In this document: piece after piece, positions 35,423 through 43,501 of the stretch
Position numbering within the stretch: the stretch's first letter is position 1
How the letters are laid out: every line of letters begins with the position of its first letter
Origin: Streptosporangiaceae bacterium
Lineage (GTDB): Bacteria; Actinomycetota; Actinomycetes; Streptosporangiales; Streptosporangiaceae
Reading direction: 5' to 3'
NCBI GenBank assembly: GCA_025964715.1
Contig: JAOPYH010000204.1
Coordinates: forward strand, 1-58,585
Length of the DNA stretch: 58,585 nt
The notes under the pieces: generated by a model
The model's input: only the letters and a program-made list of their open reading frames with translations
What the model was told of the DNA's origin: nothing
Databases searched by the model: none
Translations under genes and position numbers: made by a program

Positions 35423-35677
35423 ATGGCCAAGGGGACGATCAGGTATTGGGCGGCGGCCCGCCAGGCCGCCGGCGTCGGCGAGGAACCCTATGACGCTCTG
35501 ACGCTGGCCGAGGCCCTTCGCGAGGCCCGGGACCGACGCGACTCGGACTTCGGCACAGTGGTCGCCCGCAGCTCGTTCCTCGTCGACGGGCACCCGGTCG
35601 GTAGCCGTGCCCACGAGGGAGTGACGCTCCCGGAGGGCGGCACCATCGAGGTGCTCCCCCCGTTCGCCGGGGGATGA
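35423..35677 (+). CDS. ThiS/MoaD-like ubiquitin-fold sulfur carrier
   Basis: An 84-residue beta-grasp protein ending in 'PPFAGG'. The C-terminal Gly-Gly is the site for adenylation and thiocarboxylate formation in MoaD, ThiS and CysO. Its place next to sulfur genes suggests a sulfur-carrier role, but which cofactor or amino acid it serves is unclear. The stop overlaps the upstream flank of the lmeA-like gene. The start could be GTG 35417. Confidence 0.85.
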   Translation: MAKGTIRYWAAARQAAGVGEEPYDALTLAEALREARDRRDSDFGTVVARSSFLVDGHPVGSRAHEGVTLPEGGTIEVLPPFAGG

Positions 35678-35805
35678 CGCGCGGCTCGATACGGAGTGTG
35701 ACGCCATCCGGTGTCGGCGTCGCTAGGCTGGGCACGCTGGGGCCTTCGCGGGCAATTGTGCGGGGTGCGCAGGGTGTGCGCGGTCGGCTGACTGAAAGGC
35801 GTGAG

Positions 35806-36507
35806 ATGCGCAAGGTACTGGTCGTCATCCTGGTGCTGTTGGTCGGAGGCGTCATCGCGGCCGACCGGCTGGGCGTCCGACGGGCGCAGGACGAGATCGC
35901 CAAGCAGGTCGCGGCGCAGTACCACCTGGACCAGAAGCCCGCCGTCACCATCCACGGGTTCCCGTTCCTCACCCAGGCCATCGGCGGTGACTACAAGCAG
36001 ATCGATGTCGCGCTGGGGCAGTGGACGCAGAAGGACGTCACGGTCCACGACGCCAAGCTCCGGCTCTCGGGGGTGCACGCCGCCCTCACGGACGTGATCA
36101 ACGGCAACAGTTCGCAGGTCACCGTGCGGACGGCCACGGCCTCGGCGGTGGTGCCCTACTCCGAGGTCCAGAAGTACGCCCCGAAGGGCGTGCGGTCCAT
36201 CTCCGCCAAGGGCTCGAACATCCAGGCCAGGGTCACCGGCTCCTTCTTCGGCATCGCGGTGAGCGGCGATCTGGTCGCTTCACTCAAGGCCACCCCCGAA
36301 GGCATCGCGGTCACCCCGCAGACCATCACCAGCGGCGGCACGCAGGTGCCGGCGGCGGTGATGCAGCAGCACTACACCTTCACCGTGCCGGTGCGGAACC
36401 TGCTCCCCATGGGGGCCCGGGTCAGCAACCTCGAGGTGACTCCGGCGGGCCTGCGGATCGCGGCCACGGCCGACAACGTCAAGCTGGAGAATCTCTCCAA
36501 GGCCTGA
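35806..36507 (+). CDS. DUF2993 exported protein, LmeA-like
   Basis: A 233-residue protein with an N-terminal hydrophobic signal/anchor (MRKVLVVILVLLVGGVIAA) and a DUF2993 domain ('TIHGFPFLTQAIGGDYKQIDV' and 'LPMGARVSNLEVTPAGLRI'). In mycobacteria the LmeA protein of this family binds phosphoinositides outside the membrane and is needed for lipomannan elongation; it lies near glnR there too. ATG at 35806 has AAAGG upstream. Confidence 0.82.
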   Translation: MRKVLVVILVLLVGGVIAADRLGVRRAQDEIAKQVAAQYHLDQKPAVTIHGFPFLTQAIGGDYKQIDVALGQWTQKDVTVHDAKLRLSGVHAALTDVINGNSSQVTVRTATASAVVPYSEVQKYAPKGVRSISAKGSNIQARVTGSFFGIAVSGDLVASLKATPEGIAVTPQTITSGGTQVPAAVMQQHYTFTVPVRNLLPMGARVSNLEVTPAGLRIAATADNVKLENLSKA

Positions 36508-36569
36508 TGCTGCGCAAGGACCGATCCTCTACAGGTCCTGTACTTCGCCGGGTCCGGCCCGGATCCTTG

Positions 36570-36597
36570 TGAACCCGTCAGGACCCGTGTACGTGTC
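36570..36597 (+). promoter_or_regulatory. SigL-type ECF promoter ahead of the sigma gene
   Basis: TGAACC (36570-36575), a 16-base spacer and CGTGTC (36592-36597). This matches the M. tuberculosis SigL consensus (TGAACC-N16-18-CGTGTR) as I remember it. The start site would fall near the GTG at 36604, giving leaderless, autoregulated expression. Confidence 0.7.
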
Positions 36598-36603
36598 ACA
36601 AGC

Positions 36604-37128
36604 GTGGGACCAACCCCGGACGAGCTATTGCTCCGCGCGCTCTACAAGGAGCACAGCGGCCCGCTGCTGGGATATGCCCTCAGGCTGACCGGCGGTGACC
36701 GCCGGCAGGCCGAGGACGTCGTCCAGCAGACGCTGCTCCGCGCCTGGCGGCACCCCGAGGCGCTGGCCGGCCGGCCGGCCCGGCCGTGGCTGTTCACGGT
36801 GGTGCGGAACCTGGTCGCCGACGCGCACCGGGCGAGGTCCGCGCGGGGCCGTGACCAGCTGCCGATCGAGGACGGTACGGGGGCGTTGGCCGCGCTCGCC
36901 GCGGCGGACGATATCGAGCGGGCACTGGAGTGCTGGACCGTGGCGGAGGCACTCGGCGATCTCAGCCCGCCCCACCGTGCGGCCATCGTCGAGACCTACT
37001 ACCACGGCCGGTCGGTGGCCGAGGCGGCCAAGGTGCTGGGCATCCCCCCGGGCACCGTGACGTCCCGGGCCTATTACGCGCTGCGTGCGCTGAAGCTGGT
37101 ACTGGAGGAGCGGGGGTCGGCGCCATGA
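36604..37128 (+). CDS. ECF RNA polymerase sigma factor, SigL-like
   Basis: A 174-residue ECF sigma. Region 2 is 'LYKEHSGPLLGYALRLTGGDRRQAEDVVQQTLLRAWRHP..RPWLFTVVRNLVADAHRARSARG' and region 4 'PPHRAAIVETYYHGRSVAEAAKVLGIPPGTVTSRAYYALRALK'. It closely resembles the SigK/SigL group. The anti-sigma gene overlaps its stop (ATGA). A promoter of its own type sits just upstream. The GTG has no ribosome site, consistent with a leaderless mRNA. Confidence 0.9.
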   Translation: MGPTPDELLLRALYKEHSGPLLGYALRLTGGDRRQAEDVVQQTLLRAWRHPEALAGRPARPWLFTVVRNLVADAHRARSARGRDQLPIEDGTGALAALAAADDIERALECWTVAEALGDLSPPHRAAIVETYYHGRSVAEAAKVLGIPPGTVTSRAYYALRALKLVLEERGSAP

Positions 37129-37805
37129 GCGGCTGCGGGGAGGTACGGACGTTGCTCGGGGTCTACGTCCTGGGCGCCATTGATCCGGCCGGACGGGCCG
37201 AGGTGGAGGCCCACCTCACCCGGTGCCCGGACTGCCGCGACGAGCTGGCCGGGCTGGCGTGCCTGCCCGCGCTTCTCGGCAGGGCCGACGAGGCCCAGGT
37301 CCAGCAGGCGCCCGCACCGTCGGAGGAGTCGCTCGACGCGCTGCTCGCCGCGGCCGCGGCGACGCGCCGGCGGCGGGTCCGCCGCTGGATGCCGCAGACC
37401 GCCGTGGCTTTGGTCATTCTGGTCATGGGGGTCCTCGGCGGGATGGCGGCCGGTGGGGACGCCTGGCGGCCCGTGCCACCGCCGCCCCCCGAGCCGATCG
37501 CCGAACAGGTCAGCGCGACGGACCCGCGGACGCATGTGACGGCACAGCTGGGCATCGACGGCAAGGCCTGGGGCACCGCGGTGGCCGTCCGCCTCAAGGG
37601 CGTACCCCTGGGAACGCGCTGCCGGCTCATGGCGGTGGGCAAGGACGGCAGACGCGACATCGCGGCCGGCTGGCAGGTGGTCTACAGGGGCTACGCCGAC
37701 TTCCAGGGCTCGACGATGATCGCCCGTAACGAGCTGCGGGCTTTCGAGATCGACACCGTGGACGGGCGGCGCCTTCTGACGATCGCGTCCCCGCCGCCCG
37801 GCTGA
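37125..37805 (+). CDS. membrane anti-sigma factor with zinc-binding ZAS domain
   Basis: A 226-residue protein. The N-terminal 'EAHLTRCPDCRDELAGL' is the HxxxCxxC anti-sigma motif, one membrane helix lies at about 88-108, and the external C-terminal domain ('GIDGKAWGTAVAVRLKGVPLGTRCRLMAVGKDG') is the RskA/anti-sigma-K type. It should hold the sigma factor at the membrane until an external or redox signal releases it. Start overlaps the sigma stop by 4 bases. Confidence 0.92.
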   Translation: MSGCGEVRTLLGVYVLGAIDPAGRAEVEAHLTRCPDCRDELAGLACLPALLGRADEAQVQQAPAPSEESLDALLAAAAATRRRRVRRWMPQTAVALVILVMGVLGGMAAGGDAWRPVPPPPPEPIAEQVSATDPRTHVTAQLGIDGKAWGTAVAVRLKGVPLGTRCRLMAVGKDGRRDIAAGWQVVYRGYADFQGSTMIARNELRAFEIDTVDGRRLLTIASPPPG

Positions 37806-37900
37806 CCGCGGCCACGCCCGCAGTCGTGACCTCGCGGTGGTTCGCGGCTCTGCGATGCGGCCGGGGAAGTTTTCCAGTTCCGCACAGGTTGGCATCCGAT

Positions 37901-38320
37901 ATGACTGGTGCATGTGTGGCGGTGGCCGTCATCTCGGTCGCCACGGCGTTCGGCCTGTCCCGGCGGCGCCGTGACGGCCTGCTGCGCCCAGGTCCGTCAG
38001 GAGGTGCTGTGGAGCTGGATTCGTCGGACCTCGGAGCCGCGCTCGGGAAGCGGGCGACCCTGGTGCAGTTCTCCACGGCGTTCTGCGCACCGTGCCGGGC
38101 GACCAGGCGGACTCTCGAGGAGGTCGCGGCGATGGTCGAGGGCGTCGCGCACATCGAGATCGACGCCGAGGCACGGCTCGACCTGGTCCGGCGGCTGAAC
38201 ATCCTGCGTACGCCCACCTCCTTTGTCCTCGACCAGGCGGGCCGCGTCGTCCGGCGGGCCTCGGGCCAGCCCCGCAAGGCGGACGTGATCGCCGCGCTCG
38301 GCGAGGCGATCGTCTCCTGA
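37901..38320 (+). CDS. thioredoxin-fold protein (ThiX-like)
   Basis: A 139-residue protein with a hydrophobic N-terminal stretch (TGACVAVAVISVATAF) and a thioredoxin domain with active site CAPC in 'STAFCAPCRATRRTLEEVA', cis-Pro in 'LRTPTSFVLD'. It is probably membrane-tethered. By position it matches thiX (Rv0816c) next to cysA2 in M. tuberculosis (from memory). The start is not fixed by a good ribosome site. Confidence 0.83.
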   Translation: MTGACVAVAVISVATAFGLSRRRRDGLLRPGPSGGAVELDSSDLGAALGKRATLVQFSTAFCAPCRATRRTLEEVAAMVEGVAHIEIDAEARLDLVRRLNILRTPTSFVLDQAGRVVRRASGQPRKADVIAALGEAIVS

Positions 38321-38413
38321 ACCCCGAGCCGCTGAGCGCCTGAGAGGAGGTGGACGATCATGGCGATGACCTGCGGCGAGAGACTTGTCACTATCTCGAA
38401 AGGCGAGACAGAA

Positions 38414-38442
38414 GTGACACTGGACCAATTCGGACCTAGCAT
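38414..38442 (+). promoter_or_regulatory. promoter for the leader peptide and sulfur operon
   Basis: GTGACA (38414-38419), 17-base spacer, TAGCAT (38437-38442). The predicted start near 38449 lies about 22 bases ahead of the leader ATG. An imperfect inverted repeat (GTCACT..TCTCG / CGAGA..AGTGAC) just upstream and over the -35 is a possible operator. Confidence 0.55.
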
Positions 38443-38470
38443 CGAGTCCGTGCGTCATTGGACAGAGCAG

Positions 38471-38536
38471 ATGCTCACGAAGCGTCGCGCGGTGGACTTC
38501 TGCCGCGTGGCCACCTCGCTCTGTCCGACTGCCTGA
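38471..38536 (+). CDS. cysteine-containing leader peptide (sulfur attenuator)
   Basis: A 21-residue frame whose core, KRRAVDFCRVATSLC, matches the conserved actinobacterial leader-peptide pattern RR-x-VD-x-x-RV-x-x-LC found ahead of sulfur genes. Two Cys codons lie near its end. Like the mycobacterial Rv0815A-type uORF upstream of cysA2, it probably senses cysteine supply through ribosome stalling. The same frame is open back to an ATG at 38360 with AGGAGG, but that would lie upstream of the predicted promoter. Confidence 0.8.
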   Translation: MLTKRRAVDFCRVATSLCPTA

Positions 38537-38540
38537 GGCA

Positions 38541-38555
38541 TCGAGCCCGGCTCGA
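38541..38555 (+). promoter_or_regulatory. hairpin right after the leader peptide
   Basis: TCGAGCC-C-GGCTCGA begins 4 bases after the leader stop codon. With the rest of the 97-bp gap before the DUF4395 gene it could form the attenuator or hide the downstream ribosome site. Confidence 0.5.
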
Positions 38556-38633
38556 GCTGCCGCTGGATGTCCGCCCTCATGCACGTCCCCTTCGCAGCTC
38601 GCACGCACTCTGCTCTCTCAGGAGCGATGTTCC

Positions 38634-39083
38634 ATGAGGCAATCCACGCAGATCGACCCCCGTGGACAGCGATTCGGCGCGACCGTCACGAGCGTCCTTC
38701 TGATCGCGGTCCTGGTGACCGGGAGCTGGTTCGTCCTGGCCGTCCAGACCGTGGTGTTCGCGGTCAGCGGGGTGTGCGGACTGCGCTACTCGCCGTACGC
38801 GCTCATCTACAAACGGTGGGTACGACCCCGGCTCGGGCCGCCGACGGAGCTCGAGGCGGAGGCACCACCCAGGTTCGCGCAGTTCGTCGGACTCGGATTC
38901 GCCGTCGTCGGAGTGGTGGGCTTCACCACGGGTATCGCCTGGCTCGGGATCGGTGCGACCGCCTTGGCCTTGGGGGCGGCGTTCCTGAACGCGGCGTTCG
39001 GGTTCTGTCTCGGCTGTGAGATGTATCTGCTGACCTACCGCGTACTTCCACAAAAACGCTCCAACAAGGAGGTCCCCGCATGA
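38634..39083 (+). CDS. DUF4395 membrane protein
   Basis: A 149-residue protein with four membrane helices in two pairs, and a conserved 'FGFCLGCEMYL' near the C-terminus. DUF4395 genes often precede thiosulfate sulfurtransferases, and here the stop overlaps the next start by 4 bases. The CxxC in the last helix could handle sulfane sulfur; a role in sulfur compound transport is a reasonable inference. Ribosome site GGAG 9 bases before ATG. Confidence 0.85.
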   Translation: MRQSTQIDPRGQRFGATVTSVLLIAVLVTGSWFVLAVQTVVFAVSGVCGLRYSPYALIYKRWVRPRLGPPTELEAEAPPRFAQFVGLGFAVVGVVGFTTGIAWLGIGATALALGAAFLNAAFGFCLGCEMYLLTYRVLPQKRSNKEVPA

Positions 39084-39919
39084 GCCGCTCCGACGTACTC
39101 GTGGACGCCGACTGGGCCCAGGCCCACATCGACGACCCGGGTCTCGTCTTCGTCGAGGTCGACGAAGACGTAAGCGCCTACGACAAGGGTCACATCCGTG
39201 GCGCTGTGAAGATGGACTGGAAGACGGAGCTGCAGGACCCGGTACGCCGCGACTTCGTCGACCAGACCGGTTTCGACCAGCTGCTCTCCGGCAAGGGCAT
39301 CGCCAACGACGACCTGGTGATCCTCTACGGCGGCAACAACAACTGGTTCGCGGCCTACGCGTACTGGTACTTCAAGCTCTACGGCCACGAGAACGTCAAG
39401 CTCCTCGACGGTGGCCGTAAGAAGTGGGAGCTCGACTCCCGCGAGCTGGTGACCGACGTGCCGTCGCGGCCCACCACCGGCTACAAGGCCAAGCCCCAGG
39501 ACCACAACATCCGGGCGTTCCGCGACGAGGTCGTCGAGGCGATCGGCACCAAGAACCTCGTCGACGTCCGCTCACCCGACGAGTTCAGCGGCAAGCTGCT
39601 GGCCCCGGCGCACCTGCCGCAGGAGCAGGCGCAGCGGGGCGGTCACATCCCGACCGCACGCAGCATCCCGTGGTCCAAGGCGGCCAACGACGACGGCACC
39701 TTCAAGTCCGAGGAAGAGCTCCGTCAGATCTACAGCGACGCGGGGGTCGACCTCAGCAAGGCCACCATCGCCTACTGCCGGATCGGCGAGCGCTCCTCGC
39801 ACTCGTGGTTCGCGCTCCGTGAGCTGCTCGGGCTGTCCGATGTGAAGAACTACGACGGTTCCTGGTGCGAGTACGGCTCGCTGGTCGGCGTGCCGATCGA
39901 GCTCGGCGCCGCCAAGTAA
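39080..39919 (+). CDS. thiosulfate sulfurtransferase (rhodanese), CysA2-like
   Basis: A 279-residue protein with two rhodanese domains. The first carries 'YGGNNNWFAAYAYWYFKLYGH' and lacks the catalytic Cys; the second has the active site 'YCRIGERSSHSWFAL'. It transfers sulfur from thiosulfate to acceptors. It is coupled to DUF4395 by an ATGA overlap and followed by sseC, the same set as cysA2-sseC2 in mycobacteria. Confidence 0.93.
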   Translation: MSRSDVLVDADWAQAHIDDPGLVFVEVDEDVSAYDKGHIRGAVKMDWKTELQDPVRRDFVDQTGFDQLLSGKGIANDDLVILYGGNNNWFAAYAYWYFKLYGHENVKLLDGGRKKWELDSRELVTDVPSRPTTGYKAKPQDHNIRAFRDEVVEAIGTKNLVDVRSPDEFSGKLLAPAHLPQEQAQRGGHIPTARSIPWSKAANDDGTFKSEEELRQIYSDAGVDLSKATIAYCRIGERSSHSWFALRELLGLSDVKNYDGSWCEYGSLVGVPIELGAAK

Positions 39920-39972
39920 CACCCGCTGGTTCGGCGGACACACAGCCGCCGCACGGCGGAGAAGGAGGAACA

Positions 39973-40281
39973 ATGACTCAGGGCTGCGCAGCACCCGCCC
40001 AGACGGCGCACATCCCGGCAACAGTGGATCTGGCCAAGGAAGCGGTCATCCAGGGCACGGTCGTCCGTGGCGAGACCCCGGTGGCCGGTGCGTACGCACG
40101 GCTGCTGGACTCCACCGGCGAGTTCACCGGCGAGGTCGTCACCAGCGATGAGGGGATCTTCCGGTTCTTCGCCGCTCCCGGCGACTGGACTGTACGCGTC
40201 CTGGCTCCCGGCGGAGTCAGCGTCGACGCCTCGGTCACGGCCGAGATAGGAATGGTCGCCGCCCTGGAGGTCTCCATCTGA
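39973..40281 (+). CDS. sseC: SseC/DUF1416 protein
   Basis: A 102-residue protein of the DUF1416 family. 'VIQGTVVRGETPVAGAYARLLDSTGEFTGEVVTSDEGIFRFFAAPGDWTV' has the look of a small beta-sandwich (carboxypeptidase-regulatory-like). In actinobacteria it regularly follows the sulfurtransferase gene; its exact role in sulfur metabolism is not known. Strong GGAGG ahead of ATG 39973. A hairpin terminator follows. Confidence 0.9.
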   Translation: MTQGCAAPAQTAHIPATVDLAKEAVIQGTVVRGETPVAGAYARLLDSTGEFTGEVVTSDEGIFRFFAAPGDWTVRVLAPGGVSVDASVTAEIGMVAALEVSI

Positions 40282-40298
40282 CCTCGAGACGGCGCCGC

Positions 40299-40337
40299 GA
40301 CGGACCCTGCCCCCGGACCCCGGGAGCAGGGTCCGTC
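40299..40337 (+). terminator. terminator after the sulfur operon
   Basis: GACGGACCCTGC (40299-40310) pairs with GCAGGGTCCGTC (40326-40337). The 12-bp stem is perfect; there is no T run. It separates the sulfur operon from the ESX locus. Confidence 0.7.
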
Positions 40338-40461
40338 GCCGTCCCCCCACCCGCGAAAGGGCCGGGCGGCCGGCGGCCGGTCGCTAGGATCGGGCGTCAA
40401 GACGCAGGGGCTTCGGTACCGTAGCGTCCGTACTGCTGTGCCAGTTGTGGAGAGGAGCACG

Positions 40462-42210
40462 ATGTCGGGCCACGACTGGCAGCACGCCGTCCTAGGAGAA
40501 CTCGGGGTCTCCGGAGCTGGGCTGGCCACTCCCGAATCGCCGAATCCGGCTTCGGCGCCCCCGCCACAGATCCCGGCTCCGGCTCCTGCCCCGGACGCCG
40601 CCCCCGCCGCCGCGCCCACCGGGCCCGCCCGGCTCCCCGCACCGATGCCGCCCCTCGCACCGGCTGGCGTCGAACCACGCGCCGTCGAACCTCCGGCCGT
40701 CGAACCCTCCAGTGACCGCCGGGTCTATTCACCGCCGCCGCCCGACGCGGCTCCGCAGGCAGAAGTTCCACCGCCCCCACCGGGCCGGCCCGCCGCAGAC
40801 CCGCCCGTACCTCCGGCCGCCCAGGCCGCTTCGCCTCCGGCTCCGCCCGTACCGGCCGAGGGACCCTCCTGGTACGGCACTGGCAGTGGCGAGAACGCCG
40901 TCCCTGGCAGCGGGGACACCGGAATGCCACCGGTCACGCCCGCGACCGAGATCGCCGAGCCGTCCGGCGCCTCAGGCGGGCCGCTGTCCCCGGCCACGTC
41001 CTGGTCACAGCCGGCCGAGGACCGCAACTTCCTCACCTCGGAGCTGGACCACGCGTTGTTCAGCGCGGCCATCGAGTACGGTGCCGGAGCTCCGGCGGCT
41101 CAGCCCGCCCAGGGCGCGGCCACCGGCGAGGCCGATTCCGCGCCCGCCGCCCCACCGCCGTCCGGTCACCCGGGCGTTCAGTACGGACACCCGGGCGGAC
41201 AGTACGGAGGCGACCAGCGGCAGGCGCCGCCAGGTACGCCGAGCATGGCCTGGCCACCGGGGACGGGTGCGCCCCCCGAGGCGCCGCCCGGCTCAGGTGA
41301 GCCACCCGCCGGTAATGAACCGCCCGGCTCGAACGACCTCGTACGCCGCAATGTGCATGGTGACCCGCTGATGCGCCGTGTGGGCCAGGGCGTTCGCAGG
41401 GCCATGGGCGGATCGGCGGCCCATGACGTACGGCAGCAGGCGGCGATGATCGAGCGAATCCGCCAGCAGATGCCGTCGTGCAGGCAGATCGCGGTGACGA
41501 GCATCCGCGGCGGGGCGGGCAAGACGACGGTCTCCGCCCTGGTCGCGCGGGCCATCGCCGACTTCCGGGGCGACCGGGTCCTGGCCGTCGACGCCGATCC
41601 CGGACTCGGCTCACTGCCCCTGCGGCTCGGCGCGCAGGCGGAGCGCTCCCTGCACGACCTGGCGCAGGTACGGCTCAACTCGCTCGAGGAGGCCGGGCTC
41701 TACCTGGGCAGGTCGGCCGAGCGTCTGTGGGTTCTGCCGGGGTCCACGGCGGGGACGATGTCGGCCGATCTGGATGTGGACACCTTCCGGGCGGCGATGG
41801 GCAACCTCACCCGCTACTTCTCCGCGGCGGTCATCGACTGCGGCGCCGGCATCGGTGAGCTGCAGCGAGGGATCCTCAGTGGCGTGCACGGCCAGGTGAT
41901 GGTCGCGCAGGGCACCGCGGACGGTGCCTACAGCACCCAGAGCACGGTGGACTGGCTGGCCGCGAACGGCTACGGCGCTCTCCTCGCCCGTACGGTCATC
42001 GTGCTTGTGACGCATTCGCCGCACGTCGACTCCGACCTCGAGCGGGCACAGCAGATGCTCAGTGCGGCCGGGCTCCCCGTGGTCCATGTGCCCTATGACC
42101 GGCAACTCGCCACCGGTGCCACGATCGACGTGACCCGGATCAGCTCCGGAAGCCGTGCGGCCACCACTCGTATCGCCGCAGAGGTGCTCGCCCGGGCCGC
42201 AACAGGCTGA
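40462..42210 (+). CDS. MinD/ParA-like ATPase with Pro-rich N-terminus (EspI-like)
   Basis: A 582-residue protein. Residues 1 to about 300 are disordered and rich in Pro, Ala and Gly; the rest is a SIMIBI ATPase with Walker A 'RGGAGKTT' (349-356), 'VLAVDADPGLGSLPLRLG' and 'AAVIDCGAGIGE'. The residue before GG is Arg, where MinD/ParA proteins usually have the signature Lys, and Cys replaces the usual residue after the Walker B-type Asp. This build matches EspI of mycobacterial ESX-1. ATG at 40462 follows GAGGAG. It begins the ESX locus and is 85 bp before mycosin 1. Confidence 0.85.
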   Translation: MSGHDWQHAVLGELGVSGAGLATPESPNPASAPPPQIPAPAPAPDAAPAAAPTGPARLPAPMPPLAPAGVEPRAVEPPAVEPSSDRRVYSPPPPDAAPQAEVPPPPPGRPAADPPVPPAAQAASPPAPPVPAEGPSWYGTGSGENAVPGSGDTGMPPVTPATEIAEPSGASGGPLSPATSWSQPAEDRNFLTSELDHALFSAAIEYGAGAPAAQPAQGAATGEADSAPAAPPPSGHPGVQYGHPGGQYGGDQRQAPPGTPSMAWPPGTGAPPEAPPGSGEPPAGNEPPGSNDLVRRNVHGDPLMRRVGQGVRRAMGGSAAHDVRQQAAMIERIRQQMPSCRQIAVTSIRGGAGKTTVSALVARAIADFRGDRVLAVDADPGLGSLPLRLGAQAERSLHDLAQVRLNSLEEAGLYLGRSAERLWVLPGSTAGTMSADLDVDTFRAAMGNLTRYFSAAVIDCGAGIGELQRGILSGVHGQVMVAQGTADGAYSTQSTVDWLAANGYGALLARTVIVLVTHSPHVDSDLERAQQMLSAAGLPVVHVPYDRQLATGATIDVTRISSGSRAATTRIAAEVLARAATG

Positions 42211-42295
42211 TCATCTCTGTCGAAGCAAGCGGTGCCAGCGGGCGCATCGTCTAGAGTCGTCCGGATAAGACCACTGAGGTCCTGGGAGGCGCGGA

Positions 42296-43501
42296 ATGCG
42301 CGGAGTTCGCCTCGCGGCGGTCGGCGGCTGCATGGTGCTCACCTCGTTGTCCTGGGCGCCTCCGGCGCTTGCCGGGTCCGTGGGCCGGTTGCCGGCCGGC
42401 CGGCTCGCCGCCGCGTCATGCCAGCTGCAGCAGAGCGGGAGCCCGGCGTCGCAGATGACATCCGAGCCATGGCCGCAGCAGAGGCTCAACTTCACGGACG
42501 CGTGGAAGCTGACCCGTGGTCAGGGGGTCGTCGTCGCGGTGGTCGACAGTGGGGTGGACGGCACTCATCCCCAGCTCCGCGGCCACGTGCAGAGCTACGA
42601 CGTGACCAAGACGGGCCCTCAGGACTGTGTCGGGCACGGCACCCAGGTCGCGGGCATCATCGGAGCCCAGGATCTGCGCGCGCGCGGCATCCCGTTCCTC
42701 GGGGTCGCGCCCGGAGCCAGGCTGATCAGCATCAAGGGTGCGGTGAGCGATCAGAACAACGACCCACACTGGGTCGCGGCGGCGATGAGGCAGGCCGCCG
42801 ACCGGCACGCCAAGGTCATCAACGTGTCGTCGCAGACCCCCAACTACCCGTTCCTGAAAGCCGCCGTCGAATACGCGCAGCGCAAGGACGCCCTGATCGT
42901 GGCCGCGGCGGGCAACGTCCAGGACGAGCGGACCCAAACCGTCCACGAGGCTTACCCGGCCAGCTATCCAGGGGTGATGTCGGTCGGCGGCACGACCTCG
43001 ACCGGCGCCCTCGGAGACTTCTCCAACAGTCAGACGCACGTGACCATCACGGGGCCGGGCAAGGACATCATCAGCACCTGGCCGCAGGGCACCTATTTCA
43101 ACAACACCGGCACGAGCTTCGCGGCCCCCTATGTGGCCGGCACGGCCGCACTGGTGCGCGCCTACTACCCCGGGCTCACGGCCAAGCAGGTCAAATACCG
43201 TATCGAGCACACCGCGGACGGCGGCACCGTCAAGGGCACCGGAGCGGGGCAGGTGAACCCGCTGCGCGCGGTCACCGCCGTGATGGGCGGCGAGACGGGT
43301 CAGGTGCCGGCTCAGACGGCGGTCCGCAGGGTCTCCATCGCCCAGCCCTCGGAGGGTGACCGCTTCGGCCGGACCCTCGGGCTGTCGCTGGCGGGGGGCG
43401 CGCTGGTCGTCGCCGCCGGGATCGCCGTCGCGGGGGCCGTCATCCCGGCGGGCCGGCGCCGGAACGGATCGGCCGGTCCGGCGGGGCCGAACCGGTCCTG
43501 A
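42296..43501 (+). CDS. mycP: mycosin 1 (type VII secretion subtilisin-like protease)
   Basis: A 401-residue secreted, membrane-anchored S8 protease. It has a signal peptide (cut near ALA-G, residue 27), triad Asp84 (VVDSGVDGTHP), His114 (GHGTQVAG) and Ser274 (GTSFAAPYVAG), and a C-terminal membrane helix at about 362-385. Mycosins cap and stabilise the ESX membrane complex besides cleaving substrates. GGGAGG precedes ATG. A transposase relic follows the gene. Confidence 0.93.
   Translation: MRGVRLAAVGGCMVLTSLSWAPPALAGSVGRLPAGRLAAASCQLQQSGSPASQMTSEPWPQQRLNFTDAWKLTRGQGVVVAVVDSGVDGTHPQLRGHVQSYDVTKTGPQDCVGHGTQVAGIIGAQDLRARGIPFLGVAPGARLISIKGAVSDQNNDPHWVAAAMRQAADRHAKVINVSSQTPNYPFLKAAVEYAQRKDALIVAAAGNVQDERTQTVHEAYPASYPGVMSVGGTTSTGALGDFSNSQTHVTITGPGKDIISTWPQGTYFNNTGTSFAAPYVAGTAALVRAYYPGLTAKQVKYRIEHTADGGTVKGTGAGQVNPLRAVTAVMGGETGQVPAQTAVRRVSIAQPSEGDRFGRTLGLSLAGGALVVAAGIAVAGAVIPAGRRRNGSAGPAGPNRS

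Noticed and set aside
38360..38536. 58-codon frame ending in the cysteine leader peptide, with AGGAGG before its ATG
   Set aside because: The likely promoter for the operon lies inside it, and only its last 21 codons resemble known leader peptides, so the short form is preferred.
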